Assembly (NCBI GenBank): GCA_016705335.1
Contig: JADIYN010000022.1
Location: 1 to 64,000 of the forward strand
Origin: Draconibacterium sp.
GTDB taxonomy: Bacteria > Bacteroidota > Bacteroidia > Bacteroidales > Prolixibacteraceae
Length of the DNA stretch: 64,000 bases
Direction of reading: 5' to 3'
Below are positions 1 through 8,405 of this stretch, in pieces (positions within the stretch are counted from its first letter, which is position 1; each line of letters begins with the position of its first letter). A program made the translations under genes and the position numbers. The notes under the pieces are model-generated. The model was not told the origin of the DNA, made no database searches, and saw nothing but the letters and a program-made list of their open reading frames with translations.

Positions 1-3000
1 TTCTGGAAAACAAACGACAACCAAACCGTTTGGCCCGAAGAAACAGAAACAGGATTAGCGGGAGGGCAACCGTCTGCCAACCTTCAGCAGCATTGCTGTA
101 ACAGAAGAAGTCATTTCCCAATCGCGCTGCAGGTTTCCCCTCCACGTCAGTATAAACCCCCAGTAACATGTTTCCTGAACCCCATTGTGATAAACCGAGA
201 TGCTGTTGATCTCACCATTTTCGTTAAAAGTAACCGGGATGGCACGGCGGTTTGGGGCGGTTGAAGTTGTACTGTATATGGTTGTATTGCCATTTGAATA
301 ATCTGAAGTTACATCAATACTATAATTACAATAAAGTGAATAAGTGTAATTGGCGAGTCCAGATGCACCAAACTCATCGGGCATTCCGTCTGCCCATGTC
401 TGTATTGATGAAGCTCTTCCGGAAGTTGCTGTCTGATATTTGATTCCAATATTATTTTCAAACACAAATGCAAGCCATACTGTCTGACCACTAGATACAG
501 ATAAAGGACTTACAAGTTCAATTGTTTGCCATCCTTCATTAACATTTACAGTGGTTGAAGAAGTCACTCCCAGACGTGAACCCGGATATCCACTAATATC
601 ATCATAGACAGCCATCAGTACACTTCCTTCGCCACCGTTATGATATATGGATAAACTTCTGATAACAGCGTTTTCATTAAAAGTTACCGGAATTGCCCTA
701 CGGTTTAATGCTGAGGATGTAGAGTTGTAAACCGTGGCGTTACCGAGCGTATTTTTAACTGTTACACTGTAGCTATCAGTAAATTGACCATAAGCAGCCT
801 CGATTAAAATTACTTGATCAGTAAGCACTTCAACTGATGTTAATTTGCCACTTTGATTAATACTTGCAAATTTGAATCTACATTCCAAATTACATTTTTT
901 GAAATATCAGTTGTTACACCATTGGGATAATGAGCAGTACACATATATTGTACTTCACTATTTTCGGATATAACCAAAGAACCTGTAATTTCAATAAAAT
1001 CTGGCTTAAGCTGTTCTAACTTGGAAATTCCACCGCCAGAAGTGCCAACCCAAATATTTCCACTTTTATCAGCTATAAGTGAATATAAAACACCGCCTGT
1101 TACTGAAGCCATTCCATCTATTGAGGAAATCGCTGACCAGTTATTTCCATCATATTTGGCTAATTTGTTGCTGCCCCAAACAGATATTGCCATAAATATC
1201 TTCTGCAATATCTTCACACCACGGAACAATGTTTCCCTATTTCTGTTATTTCTGTCCAGTTTTGCCCATCGTATTTATAAACCAGGCTGTTCATTGTGAA
1301 CCATGTGTTACCTTTGGAATCCAGGAATATTTCAGAAACAACAGGATTGGACCAAGACTTGTCAAGGTTCCCAGGTATTGCCGTTATAAACAGTCACTCC
1401 AAGGTTTGTAGCAAAATATAAGTTTCCATTTGGATCTTCGCCTATACTTAAAACATAGTCTCCAAGGTTGTGAGAGGTTGCATCAAAATAACTCCAGTTA
1501 TTTCCATTATACCTGCAACACCGTCTCCATGGTATGAACCAAACCAAATATTACCTTTGTATCAGCATAAATACATTCTTCATAATTTGCTGGTTGCGGG
1601 TAATTAACAAATGCTATTCCGTCATAACTGGTTATTACACTGTCGTATGCAGATGTAAGCCAAATGTTTCCAACTAAATCACTTGACATTGCCCAATGAT
1701 AATTGGCCGCCAATCCATTTTCTATCGTATTGGTTGCCCAGTTTGTTCCATCGAACCTGGAAACTCCCCAAAAATCAGTTGACCAGATTTCTCCATTTTT
1801 ATCTTCCGCAATGGCAAATGAATAATCGGATAAAATTCCATCGCATGAGTTATAGGTAGTCCATGGTAGAGAATCTGTATAGTCACCAAATGTTTTGCGC
1901 ATTCTTTGAATGTGATTGTCAGTTGAATCATTGTCGATAATATTAATAAAACAATCGATCTGAAAAAGTTTTCAGGTAGCTGCTGGAACTTAAATCAGCC
2001 TTGGTATAAAAGGTGTAAGTTAATGTATCACCGGAATTTATTTCACCGTTATAAGTTTCGAAAGCAACAACTTCCCCGTCAATAGCAAAACCAAATTCAG
2101 GATTACTGACCGGTAGATCGCCATTATTGACAACAATTACAGAAATTTCCTCACTTGCAGATAAACCACAATGGGCGCGGCTTCTTGATAATACTCCAGG
2201 TGAATTTAAAGCTAACATTTTCAGATTTGCAGCACCTTCTTCAACAGCAATATGTATTAATCTGCTTTCAAGAATGAGTTCGGGAAAAAGTGGATTAGTA
2301 ACCAAACATTTGTATTCACCTTCATCATCCAACGAAATGACATCAAACTCCAGGTCGTCTTGAGTTTGCCCAACTAATAAATCAGAACCTTTGTACCATT
2401 GATACTGGTTTCCATCGCCAGGGATGAAAGCGGAAATTTTAAAAAATTCACCCTCGGTTTTTATATAATTTTGTTCTTGTCCAAAAAGGTCTTGTGGTGA
2501 GTACCAAAATCCATTGATGCTCCCGGGAACAACCCCTGAAGAGATAATATTTCCAAAATCAAACCGGTTTGAACTTATATTAAACCATTGTAGATTGCTG
2601 AAATTCTCACAAGAGGGGATATTTCCTTCCAATAAATTACCAAGCACATAATAAAGTTCCAACTGAGTCAGGTTGGTAAAACTTGCAGGAATCACGCCAT
2701 TCAATTGATTCCATGACAAGTTTAAATATTTTAAGTTGTTCAATTGTCCAAGCCAATCAGGAATATTTCCACTTAAACCACTGTTTGCCAACTGAAGTGT
2801 TTCCAGATTTGTGCACAAGCTCAAATTTGGCATTACACCAATGTTCAGTTGATTCCAGCCTAAACTTAATTCTCTGATGTTTTCCGGGTTAACAAAATTT
2901 GCGGAATTGTACCCGTTAAGTTGTTATTTGCCAATAATACACGCTCTAGAACAGGCAGTTGAGTTATCCATTGAGGAATTGTACCGGTAAGATTACAATT

Positions 3001-6000
3001 TGCCAAACCAAATCTGGTTAACCTTTGTGCATTACTAAAATCGGGTATTGGTGATTGATCCAAATCAGGGTTTTCACTTAAATACAATATTTCAAGATTT
3101 TGCAGGAATGATAAATTGCCAGGTAATGGACCGGTAAAATTACATGCTTCTGCTATTAAGGTTTTCAACTGGTTTAGATTTCCAAAATTGGGCATGGAAG
3201 CTGGATCGAAATTGTTCCAGGATAATTCAAGTACTTTAAGGTTATATAGATTTAAAATTTCATTTGGAATTGTTCCTGTCAATGCGCAATTATAAAAACG
3301 TAGAGTATGCAGAGTAGTTAAATTTCCGATTGTTGTTGGAATATTTCCTGTAAGATTATCTTCATTGCGAATATTTAGTTCGCGCAACGCACTTAAATTT
3401 CCAATTTCATTTGGAATGTTGCCAACCAGGTTATTATTCCACCCCATGTCAAGTCCAACTACTCTTCCATGTTCAATTCCAACTCCCCACCAGGTTTGAA
3501 TAGGGCCGGTTAACCAATTTTCATTATTTTGCCATTCATCGCCATTTGTGGCATTATAAAAGGCAACGAGGGTAAGAGAATCCTGTTCAATTAAAATTTG
3601 CTCAAGAGTACAATCAACACAACTTCCAAAACAAACAGCATCTAATATTAAATTTTCCGTTTCAAGAGAAATAAAGCGGTCGGCATTTTCACCAATTGTA
3701 CAGTTTCCCAGAACAGTTTCCCAATTATCGCCATTTTTAAATTTATACGTAGTATAATATCCTTCGGAATATGAATCGATGCGCTGTAAATATCTCCATT
3801 TGCAAACATTAGCTCGGGTTCTTCCCATGATATCCATGAATTCCAATTTCCGCCTACATAAACAGCAGCATCCACCACCTCATTTTTCATATCTACCTGA
3901 AATGTAACTTCAATCAATTTTTTATTCCTCCGCATCTCTTGGAAGTATTCGGAAAGACCCGTATTGAAAGTCAATTGTTCCGTTGATATTATAGAAGGCC
4001 CCAATTTCTAAAGAGGGTTGATAAATATAATTATCTATAATTACAGTATCACCAGCCTCCGAAACGGCAATATATTCCTGAAATTCATTTTGTGCTACAA
4101 CCTGAATATCTGTTAATTGCATAAAAACACATTCATAATCTTCACCTATTTCATTCACTTCAATAAAGTCCGATAGACCCAGAACAACTCATCAGTATAA
4201 TCTATCCATTGTATTCCGCTTAATTGGGTTCTTCCGTTGTATTCGGAAACCGTTGCAATAACTTCGATATGATCTCCCTGGTTGAATTGAAGAGCCAGAC
4301 TTGGGTCATAAATAAATATTCCGGTGCGAATTCCGGTTGTGTCTTGAATAAAACAGCCATATTGATTTAAGGCAATAATACGTCCTTTTGTTCGTACTAC
4401 TTGTCCGGCATAAGGCGAAATATCTCCTTCTCCCTGTATTTCACGAATCGTACGTAGTGGAGAATTTAAATCAGGACAGCCAGCACATCTATTGAAACAT
4501 ACTGCATCTAATATTACATTGGATTCCGGAACAATAATTTGGCGATTGTTATTTTCACCAATTGTGCATGCATTAGGCGGTATTTCATAGTTGATCCACT
4601 CTTCTCTACCTCCGTTTACAAATTTATATTCAAACGTTTCACCTACAGGTAATTTTAAAGTTGCTTCATATAAACTTCCAGAGATATGTATCATTTCAAC
4701 TGCTTCAGCCCAATCTGAGAAGCTTCCGTTAATATGAACACCATTGGGAGAAATCGCTTCGTTTTGCATATTCACCTGGAAAGTAACATCAACAGAATCA
4801 ACAAGTAATAAATCTGCTTCGCTTATAAGTAAAATATCATCGATGTAGGTTTTTACATTTGAAGTGCCCAACATAAAAATAACTTGTTGAATAGTATTTT
4901 CCTGAATTTGGTCGAAAGTAACATCAAAAGTGTAAGATGTTGGAACGGTTGTAATATCAAATGTCCACTGTGAACGACCATTTCCCAAACTTGTGCGTGG
5001 ATCTGAAGATATTCCATACCTGTTATAGTTATTAGGTGCATCTTCAAAATCAACGGTAAAAGTTCTTGGGGCATCTGCCCACGCAGTAAAACTAAAACGA
5101 TAAGGAATGTTTGGCAACGCGGTTAAATATTCCTGTGAAAACTGATATGACCAAAAGTCGGGTTCTCCAACCGGATTGTGTTCTGAAACCCCATTTACAA
5201 CTGTATGTGCTGGAGAAGAGCTTGTCCACCCTCCCCAGAATAACGCCGTATTATTTTGATCAACTAAATCTAAACGTCCATTTTTTATAATGTTCAAATC
5301 TTCAGAATTTACAATCTGCCCTTATTGAAACCGTTTCTTCGTTTGAATAAACAGAACCATCCCATGAGACTGCCCAAATAATTATCGCCATTTACTTGTG
5401 GAGTTAGTAACCCATTTTCATCAATTGTTGCACGTCCGCTATTTGTATTGGCAGGTCGAACAAACCATTTTAATTTTTGAAAGTAGCGTTTTCAGGTAAA
5501 ACATGTGCAGTAATTTGTAATGTTTGATTGTCTTCAGTTATTGAGCCACCACTAATATTAATTTCTTCAACATAAATCTGCGATTCTGCACCATCGAAAG
5601 TAATTAATCCGCAATCGTCCATGTTGTTCCATGATTCATCAATAGCACCTTCATTTGCCCAAACCATGCGGTTTCGGACTAAATCATCTGGATCTCTGTC
5701 TGTAACCGTAACATCAAAACCTATTGTGGCTGTTAAATCAATAGGAAAACCATTTTTGTCATTTAGAAATGAAAAGGGTATAAAATATTCAGCATGAAAG
5801 AACCAGTATCCCAAAAAAGAAACATATTCCTGGAAAACGCATAAACAATTCCATTCCCAAAATCAGTTTGTGGTGTTCCATTTACATTTTGAAGCCGTAT
5901 AATTTGGTGCAATCTGATAATGTCCTGATTTGGTGGATTTTGTCCACCCAAGCCATCTTCCAATGTAGAATTTACATCAAAATAGATATCAATTTTGTCG

Positions 6001-6304
6001 TAATCCCAACATTTGTCGGGTTATCAGCAAGATAATATGGGTAAAATTCATCATCATGTCCACCAACATAAATGTAGATACCGTCTGCAGTCCACAATGC
6101 TTTCCATTCAGCGCTCAGTGTTGGTTGTTCAGTCTGAAAATTTTTCCGGATTATGTAATTGTTGGCTTCTGCCCAAACCACATCAATTTGTCCGTCTATA
6201 ATCGGAACAACTGATGCTTCCATTATGATTCCTTCTGGTTTCTGTGCAAATGTTGCGGAAAAAACAAGAAATAAGATAAGTGTTGAAAAGGTAAGTTTTT
6301 TCAT
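1..6304 (-). CDS. Giant secreted modular surface protein, reconstructed from frameshifted pieces; C-terminus beyond window
   Basis: One gene is inferred because a signal peptide appears only at the 6304 end and each piece continues in another frame exactly where a domain is cut. Order from the N-terminus: signal peptide; CBM9/DOMON-like sugar-binding domain; BIG2-like Ig domain; jelly-roll CBM4/9-like domain; VTFQV module; DUF5689-like OB-fold; second VTFQV module; plant-type leucine-rich repeats; Ig domain; CARDB-like domain; two-component-regulator propeller repeats; second BIG2-like domain; two copies of a jelly-roll domain, the second running off the window. At least 11 frame changes are needed, for example at the A-run near 3920. 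Over 2000 residues are encoded here. No catalytic domain is visible, so adhesion or glycan binding is inference. It could instead be two adjacent genes, but no second signal peptide is seen. Confidence 0.7.
55..888 (-). CDS. Giant protein, piece 9: end of BIG2-like domain and tandem jelly-roll domain
   Basis: The end of the BIG2-like domain (YGQFTDSYSVTVKN) is followed by a domain of about 150 residues starting NRRAIPVTFNENAVIRSL, with EGWQTIELVSPLSVSSGQTV and WLAFVFENNI. A second copy starts NRRAIPVTFNENGEINSI. It loses frame near residue 240 but continues in another frame to position 1 (LLGVYTDVEGKPAARLGN, AAEGWQTVALP). I cannot name the family. The beta-rich pattern and GWQTIEL phrase suggest a jelly-roll binding module. 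Confidence 0.65.
   Translation of the reverse strand: MECRFKFASINQSGKLTSVEVLTDQVILIEAAYGQFTDSYSVTVKNTLGNATVYNSTSSALNRRAIPVTFNENAVIRSLSIYHNGGEGSVLMAVYDDISGYPGSRLGVTSSTTVNVNEGWQTIELVSPLSVSSGQTVWLAFVFENNIGIKYQTATSGRASSIQTWADGMPDEFGASGLANYTYSLYCNYSIDVTSDYSNGNTTIYSTTSTAPNRRAIPVTFNENGEINSISVYHNGVQETCYWGFILTWRGNLQRDWEMTSSVTAMLLKVGRRLPSR
840..1229 (-). CDS. Giant protein, piece 8: last propeller blade and second BIG2-like domain
   Basis: The blade reads LAKYDGNNWSAISSIDG and LYSLIADKSGNIWVGTSGGG. It is followed by PDFIEITGSLVISENSEVQ and PNGVTTDISKNVIWNVDSN, the pattern of BIG2 Ig domains. After a frame break near 870 the strand resumes as FASINQSGKLTSVEVLTDQV in the next piece. The apparent start codon of this frame is not a real start. 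Confidence 0.65.
   Translation of the reverse strand: MFRGVKILQKIFMAISVWGSNKLAKYDGNNWSAISSIDGMASVTGGVLYSLIADKSGNIWVGTSGGGISKLEQLKPDFIEITGSLVISENSEVQYMCTAHYPNGVTTDISKNVIWNVDSNLQVLIKVAN
1362..1902 (-). CDS. Giant protein, piece 7: two-component-regulator-type propeller repeats
   Basis: Two overlapping frames (1507-1902 and 1362-1547) give blades of the Reg_prop type: DYSFAIAEDKNGEIW, GVSRFDGTNWATN, YVLSIGEDPNGNLYFATN and VTVYNGNTWEP. The repeat is V(x)nI(x)EDxxGxIWxGTxxG(x)nYDGxxW, known from hybrid two-component sensors of Bacteroidota. No histidine kinase domain follows here, so the propeller is used as an extracellular module. A further blade (DSKGNTWFTMN, VYKYDGQNWTEI) lies out of frame at about 1230-1340. 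Confidence 0.65.
1943..2833 (-). CDS. Giant protein, piece 6: last LRRs, Ig domain, CARDB-like domain
   Basis: This piece continues the LRR pattern (LETLQLANSGLSGNIPDWL, LNLSWNQLNGVIPASF). It then has an Ig-like domain with the canonical YQWYKGSDLLVGQT and DEGEYKCLVTNP strands. A CARDB-like region follows (EEISVIVVNNGDLPVSNPEF, INSGDTLTYTFYTKADL). The frame ends with a stop at 1943, but another frame carries on as CFINIIDNDSTDNHIQRM, the expected last strand of such a domain. That continuity is the main argument that the propeller belongs to the same protein. Confidence 0.7.
   Translation of the reverse strand: MPNLSLCTNLETLQLANSGLSGNIPDWLGQLNNLKYLNLSWNQLNGVIPASFTNLTQLELYYVLGNLLEGNIPSCENFSNLQWFNISSNRFDFGNIISSGVVPGSINGFWYSPQDLFGQEQNYIKTEGEFFKISAFIPGDGNQYQWYKGSDLLVGQTQDDLEFDVISLDDEGEYKCLVTNPLFPELILESRLIHIAVEEGAANLKMLALNSPGVLSRSRAHCGLSASEEISVIVVNNGDLPVSNPEFGFAIDGEVVAFETYNGEINSGDTLTYTFYTKADLSSSSYLKTFSDRLFY
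2866..3846 (-). CDS. Giant protein, piece 5: leucine-rich repeats, first part
   Basis: After the end of the second VTFQV module (VLGNCTIGENADRF), a cap (LTLVAFYNATNGDEWQNNEN) leads into plant-type LRRs. This cap is typical of Bacteroidota and plant-receptor-like LRR proteins. The repeat units follow LxxLxxLxLxxNxLxGxIP with a period near 24 residues: GNIPNEIGNLSALRELNI, GNIPTTIGNLTTLHTLRF, GTIPNEILNLYNLKVLEL, GPLPGNLSFLQNLEILYL and GTIPQWITQLPVLERVLL. Such repeats usually bind protein or glycan ligands. The first residues of this frame are out of phase and not part of the real protein. Confidence 0.75.
   Translation of the reverse strand: MEFMDIMGRTRANVCKWRYLQRIDSYSEGYYTTYKFKNGDNWETVLGNCTIGENADRFISLETENLILDAVCFGSCVDCTLEQILIEQDSLTLVAFYNATNGDEWQNNENWLTGPIQTWWGVGIEHGRVVGLDMGWNNNLVGNIPNEIGNLSALRELNIRNEDNLTGNIPTTIGNLTTLHTLRFYNCALTGTIPNEILNLYNLKVLELSWNNFDPASMPNFGNLNQLKTLIAEACNFTGPLPGNLSFLQNLEILYLSENPDLDQSPIPDFSNAQRLTRFGLANCNLTGTIPQWITQLPVLERVLLANNNLTGTIPQILLTRKTSEN
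3648..4158 (-). CDS. Giant protein, piece 4: end of OB-fold and second VTFQV module
   Basis: Two frames overlap. Frame 3922-4158 finishes the OB-fold (QLTDIQVVAQNEFQEYIA, NGTIDFQYGSFRILPRD) and stops at TAA in an A-run. Frame 3648-4004 then supplies KKLIEVTFQVDMKNE and GNWNSWISWEEPE, the second copy of the VTFQV module first seen at about 4790. The text passes to the next piece at SEGYYTTYKFKNGDNWE. The two modules share the CTIGEN and ILDAVCF phrases and a terminal CxxC, so they are an internal duplication. Confidence 0.65.
4155..5297 (-). CDS. Giant protein, piece 3: jelly-roll CBM, first VTFQV module, DUF5689-like OB-fold
   Basis: About 380 residues are uninterrupted. Residues 1-165 resemble a CBM4/9-type jelly roll (NTALFWGGWTSS, YRFSFTAWAD, VIFMLGTSNVKTYIDDILL). 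Residues about 170-275 start with VTFQVNMQNE and contain FEYKFVNGG and a closing CxxC (FNRCAGC), resembling starch-binding-like domains. From about residue 285, REIQGEGDISPYAGQ, VRTKGRIIALNQYGCFIQD and IFIYDPS match the DUF5689 OB-fold found on Bacteroidota surface proteins. The frame is lost inside the OB-fold and continues in the next piece. Confidence 0.7.
   Translation of the reverse strand: MNIIKNGRLDLVDQNNTALFWGGWTSSSPAHTVVNGVSEHNPVGEPDFWSYQFSQEYLTALPNIPYRFSFTAWADAPRTFTVDFEDAPNNYNRYGISSDPRTSLGNGRSQWTFDITTVPTSYTFDVTFDQIQENTIQQVIFMLGTSNVKTYIDDILLISEADLLLVDSVDVTFQVNMQNEAISPNGVHINGSFSDWAEAVEMIHISGSLYEATLKLPVGETFEYKFVNGGREEWINYEIPPNACTIGENNNRQIIVPESNVILDAVCFNRCAGCPDLNSPLRTIREIQGEGDISPYAGQVVRTKGRIIALNQYGCFIQDTTGIRTGIFIYDPSLALQFNQGDHIEVIATVSEYNGRTQLSGIQWIDYTDELFWVYRTLLK
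5470..5963 (-). CDS. Giant protein, piece 2: rest of CBM9-like domain and start of a BIG2-like Ig domain
   Basis: Two overlapping frames (5763-5963 and 5470-5814) together give the remainder of the sugar-binding domain. Typical phrases are AEYFIPFSFL, TIGFDVTVTDRDPDD and RNRMVWAN. It is followed by ISGGSITEDNQTLQITAHVLPENAT, a BIG2-type bacterial Ig strand pattern. Between 5300 and 5470, with further frame breaks, the Ig domain continues as ATIDENGLLTPQVNGD. BIG2 domains are usually spacers or adhesion modules in surface proteins. Confidence 0.6.
5972..6304 (-). CDS. Giant protein, N-terminal piece: signal peptide and start of CBM9/DOMON-like domain
   Basis: The first 20 residues (MKKLTFSTLILFLVFSATFA) are a classic Sec signal peptide ending before QKPEG. 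The following VPIIDGQIDVVWAEAN and the later ALWTADGIYIYVGGHDDE match the opening strands of family 9 carbohydrate-binding domains (DOMON-like fold), which open with a phrase of the type PxIDGxxDxxW. The frame breaks after TTKLIS, and the text resumes in another frame as DKIDIYFDVNS, joining the next piece. The ATG at 6304 is the only plausible start because it directly precedes the signal peptide. Confidence 0.8.
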   Translation of the reverse strand: MKKLTFSTLILFLVFSATFAQKPEGIIMEASVVPIIDGQIDVVWAEANNYIIRKNFQTEQPTLSAEWKALWTADGIYIYVGGHDDEFYPYYLADNPTNVGITTKLISILM

Positions 6305-6479
6305 AATATTGATTTTTGGTTGATAGATATTCTTGAGTTGGTTATATACAAATAGGTATCCGTCTTTTTTATCTTACTAATAAAAACTATACCATAAATA
6401 ACCAACATATGTAAATAAACTTAGCTATTTATTGAATGCCGGGAAAATTGCAATAAGATGCTTGATTTCTACAACAAAA

Positions 6480-7210
6480 CTAATCCGTTGCCAAACCGCA
6501 GCGAATCATTTCCTGTTTCGAATAGGGAATTTCTATCTCAAAATGGTTTAAATGGATGACTTTTCTACGTTTGTCAATTTTCAAAAGGTAGTTGTAATTG
6601 ATTATCACTTTTCTCGAAATTCGGTAAAATGTATCACTTGTAGAAGCTGCTGAATTTTTCCCAAGTGAAAACTGGATGTTATTTTGTTACCATCGCGGGT
6701 ATAAATATTTGTGTAATTACCATCAGCTTCCAGATAGTAAATATCTTCAGTTGCAAAAAACAACTCTTCAAAACTCGTGGGAATTCTTATTTTTCTTGTT
6801 TGATGATTTGAAAATTGTTCAACGTTTTGTGTTGGTTGATGTTGTTCTTTATGAAGGTTGAATTTTTCGAGGCTTCTTATTAAATCTTCTTTGTCAATTG
6901 GTTTTAACAGGTAATCAATCATGCTAAAATGTGCTGCATCTAAAATAAGTTTTTCATGTCCAGTTATAATTACAACATGTACATGAAGGTTAAATGTGTC
7001 AATTAATCTCAAAATTTCCATTCCTGATAAACCAGGCATTTGAAGGTCGAGAAAAAGTATATCAGGTTTTTCTGATTTCAATGACTCAAATCCATTTACC
7101 GAGTCGTTGAAAGTACAAATTTCACTAATTTCAGGTATCTGTGTCAATAATATTTTTAAAAGAAAAATTGATTCAGGTTCATTATCAATGATAAAGGCTT
7201 TGATACTCAT
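6480..7210 (-). CDS. LytTR-family response regulator, frameshifted near its end
   Basis: Receiver domain (residues 1-120): phosphoacceptor Asp55 in ILFLDLQMPGLSG, with acidic residues D9/E11 and Lys in DYLLKPID. A LytTR DNA-binding domain begins at about residue 140 (KIRIPTSFEELFFATED, YLEADGNYTNIYT). The open frame stops at 6605. The next frame gives SDTFYRISRKVIINYNY and ends naturally at a TAG at 6480-6482, restoring the standard length of about 243 residues. The frameshift lies near 6648. LytTR regulators normally pair with a LytS/histidine-kinase sensor, and none is in this window. It is transcribed towards the giant surface-protein gene only in the sense of sharing its strand; regulation of that gene is possible but unproven. 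Confidence 0.85.
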
Positions 7211-7346
7211 TTTTCTGGTTTTAACAAAAAGGTTGATTGGCTTAAAAATACTAAAATTAATTTAATATAAAGTTTTATGAGTTTTGCATATTCAATTTCA
7301 ATACTCAAACTCAATCCACATGTTTTTATATCATTAGTTTTTTTTA

Positions 7347-7559
7347 ATGAACATCAATCCGTTAGTTTCCGCGTTGAACGGAGGTGAAGATTACGAACTG
7401 CTTTTTACACTTCCAATTGGCGATTACGATAAAATTAAAAATGATCCCGATTTTACGATTATTGGTCACATGACCGAAGCTGCTGAAGGAGTGAATTTAA
7501 TTACTGGGGCAGGTTCTGCAATTCCGCTGGTTGCGCAGGGGTGGGAGCAATGGAAATAA
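7347..7559 (+). pseudogene. thiL: 3' fragment of thiamine-monophosphate kinase gene
   Basis: The 70 codons match only the C-terminal end of ThiL, which phosphorylates thiamine phosphate to thiamine diphosphate. The diagnostic phrase is ALNGGEDYELLFT, followed by FTIIGHM. ThiL is normally near 340 residues; here about the first 260 are missing, and the 130 bases upstream do not continue the gene in any frame. The apparent ATG is internal to the original protein. The gene has been truncated by a rearrangement, or two contigs were joined wrongly. The fragment ends just before lpxA, on the opposite strand. Confidence 0.75.
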
Positions 7560-7612
7560 AAAAACTCCAGTCATCGACCAGAGTTTCATGTAGTAAATAT
7601 GTTTTCAAAATA

Positions 7613-8398
7613 TTAATCAGGAAAATAACCCCTGATAATTCCTCTTTTCGAGTCTTTTACAAATAGCAGGATTTCATCTCTTTCCTGGGTTGCAGGCATT
7701 TCGGCTTCAATAATTTCAACTGCCTGTGAAGTATTTAAACCCTTTTGGTAAATGTATCGGTAAATGTCCTGAACTTCGCGAATTTTCTCGTTGGAGTAAT
7801 TCCTGCGGCGCAGTCCAATTGAATTGATACCAACATACGAAAGAGGTTCGCGCGCGGCTTTGATAAAAGGTGGCACATCTTTTCTTACGAGTGAACCACC
7901 CGCAATCATTACATGTGAGCCAACATGACAAAACTGATGAACAGCAACCATTCCGGCTAATATTACAAAGTCGTCAATAATAACTTCACCAGCCAGTTGG
8001 GTATTGTTAACCAAAATAACGTTATTGCCTACAACACAGTCGTGGGCAATATGTACATAGGCCATAATTAAATTATTATTGCCAATAACTGTTTTACCTT
8101 TTGCTGCTGTACCGCGATTAATTGTAACAAATTCGCGGACTGTGTTGTTGTCTCCAATTTCTACTGTTGAATATTCTCCCCGGAACTTTAAATCCTGAGG
8201 AATAGCACCAATTACAGCTCCCGGAAAAATTTTGCAGTTCTTCCCAATTCTGGTTCCGGGTAAAATAGTTACTCCTGATCCAATTCTGGTTCCTTCTCCA
8301 ATCAAAACATCCTGATCAATTGTTACAAATGGTTCGATTACAACGTTATCTGCAATTTTTGCATCTGGATGAACATATGCTAATGGTTGTTTCATCAT
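7613..8398 (-). CDS. lpxA: UDP-N-acetylglucosamine acyltransferase
   Basis: This enzyme makes the first step of lipid A synthesis, transferring a 3-hydroxyacyl chain from ACP to UDP-GlcNAc in the cytoplasm. The 261 residues carry the hexapeptide left-handed beta-helix from residue 7 to about 190 (VVIEPFVTIDQDVLIGEGT). The catalytic histidine lies in YVHIAHDCVVGNN, and the C-terminal helical domain begins near GLRRRNYSNEKI. Length is normal for the family. It is the last gene of lpxD-lpxC/fabZ-lpxA, 7 bases after the lpxC/fabZ stop. The frame is intact. Confidence 0.95.
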   Translation of the reverse strand: MMKQPLAYVHPDAKIADNVVIEPFVTIDQDVLIGEGTRIGSGVTILPGTRIGKNCKIFPGAVIGAIPQDLKFRGEYSTVEIGDNNTVREFVTINRGTAAKGKTVIGNNNLIMAYVHIAHDCVVGNNVILVNNTQLAGEVIIDDFVILAGMVAVHQFCHVGSHVMIAGGSLVRKDVPPFIKAAREPLSYVGINSIGLRRRNYSNEKIREVQDIYRYIYQKGLNTSQAVEIIEAEMPATQERDEILLFVKDSKRGIIRGYFPD

Positions 8399-8405
8399 AG
8401 GTTTC

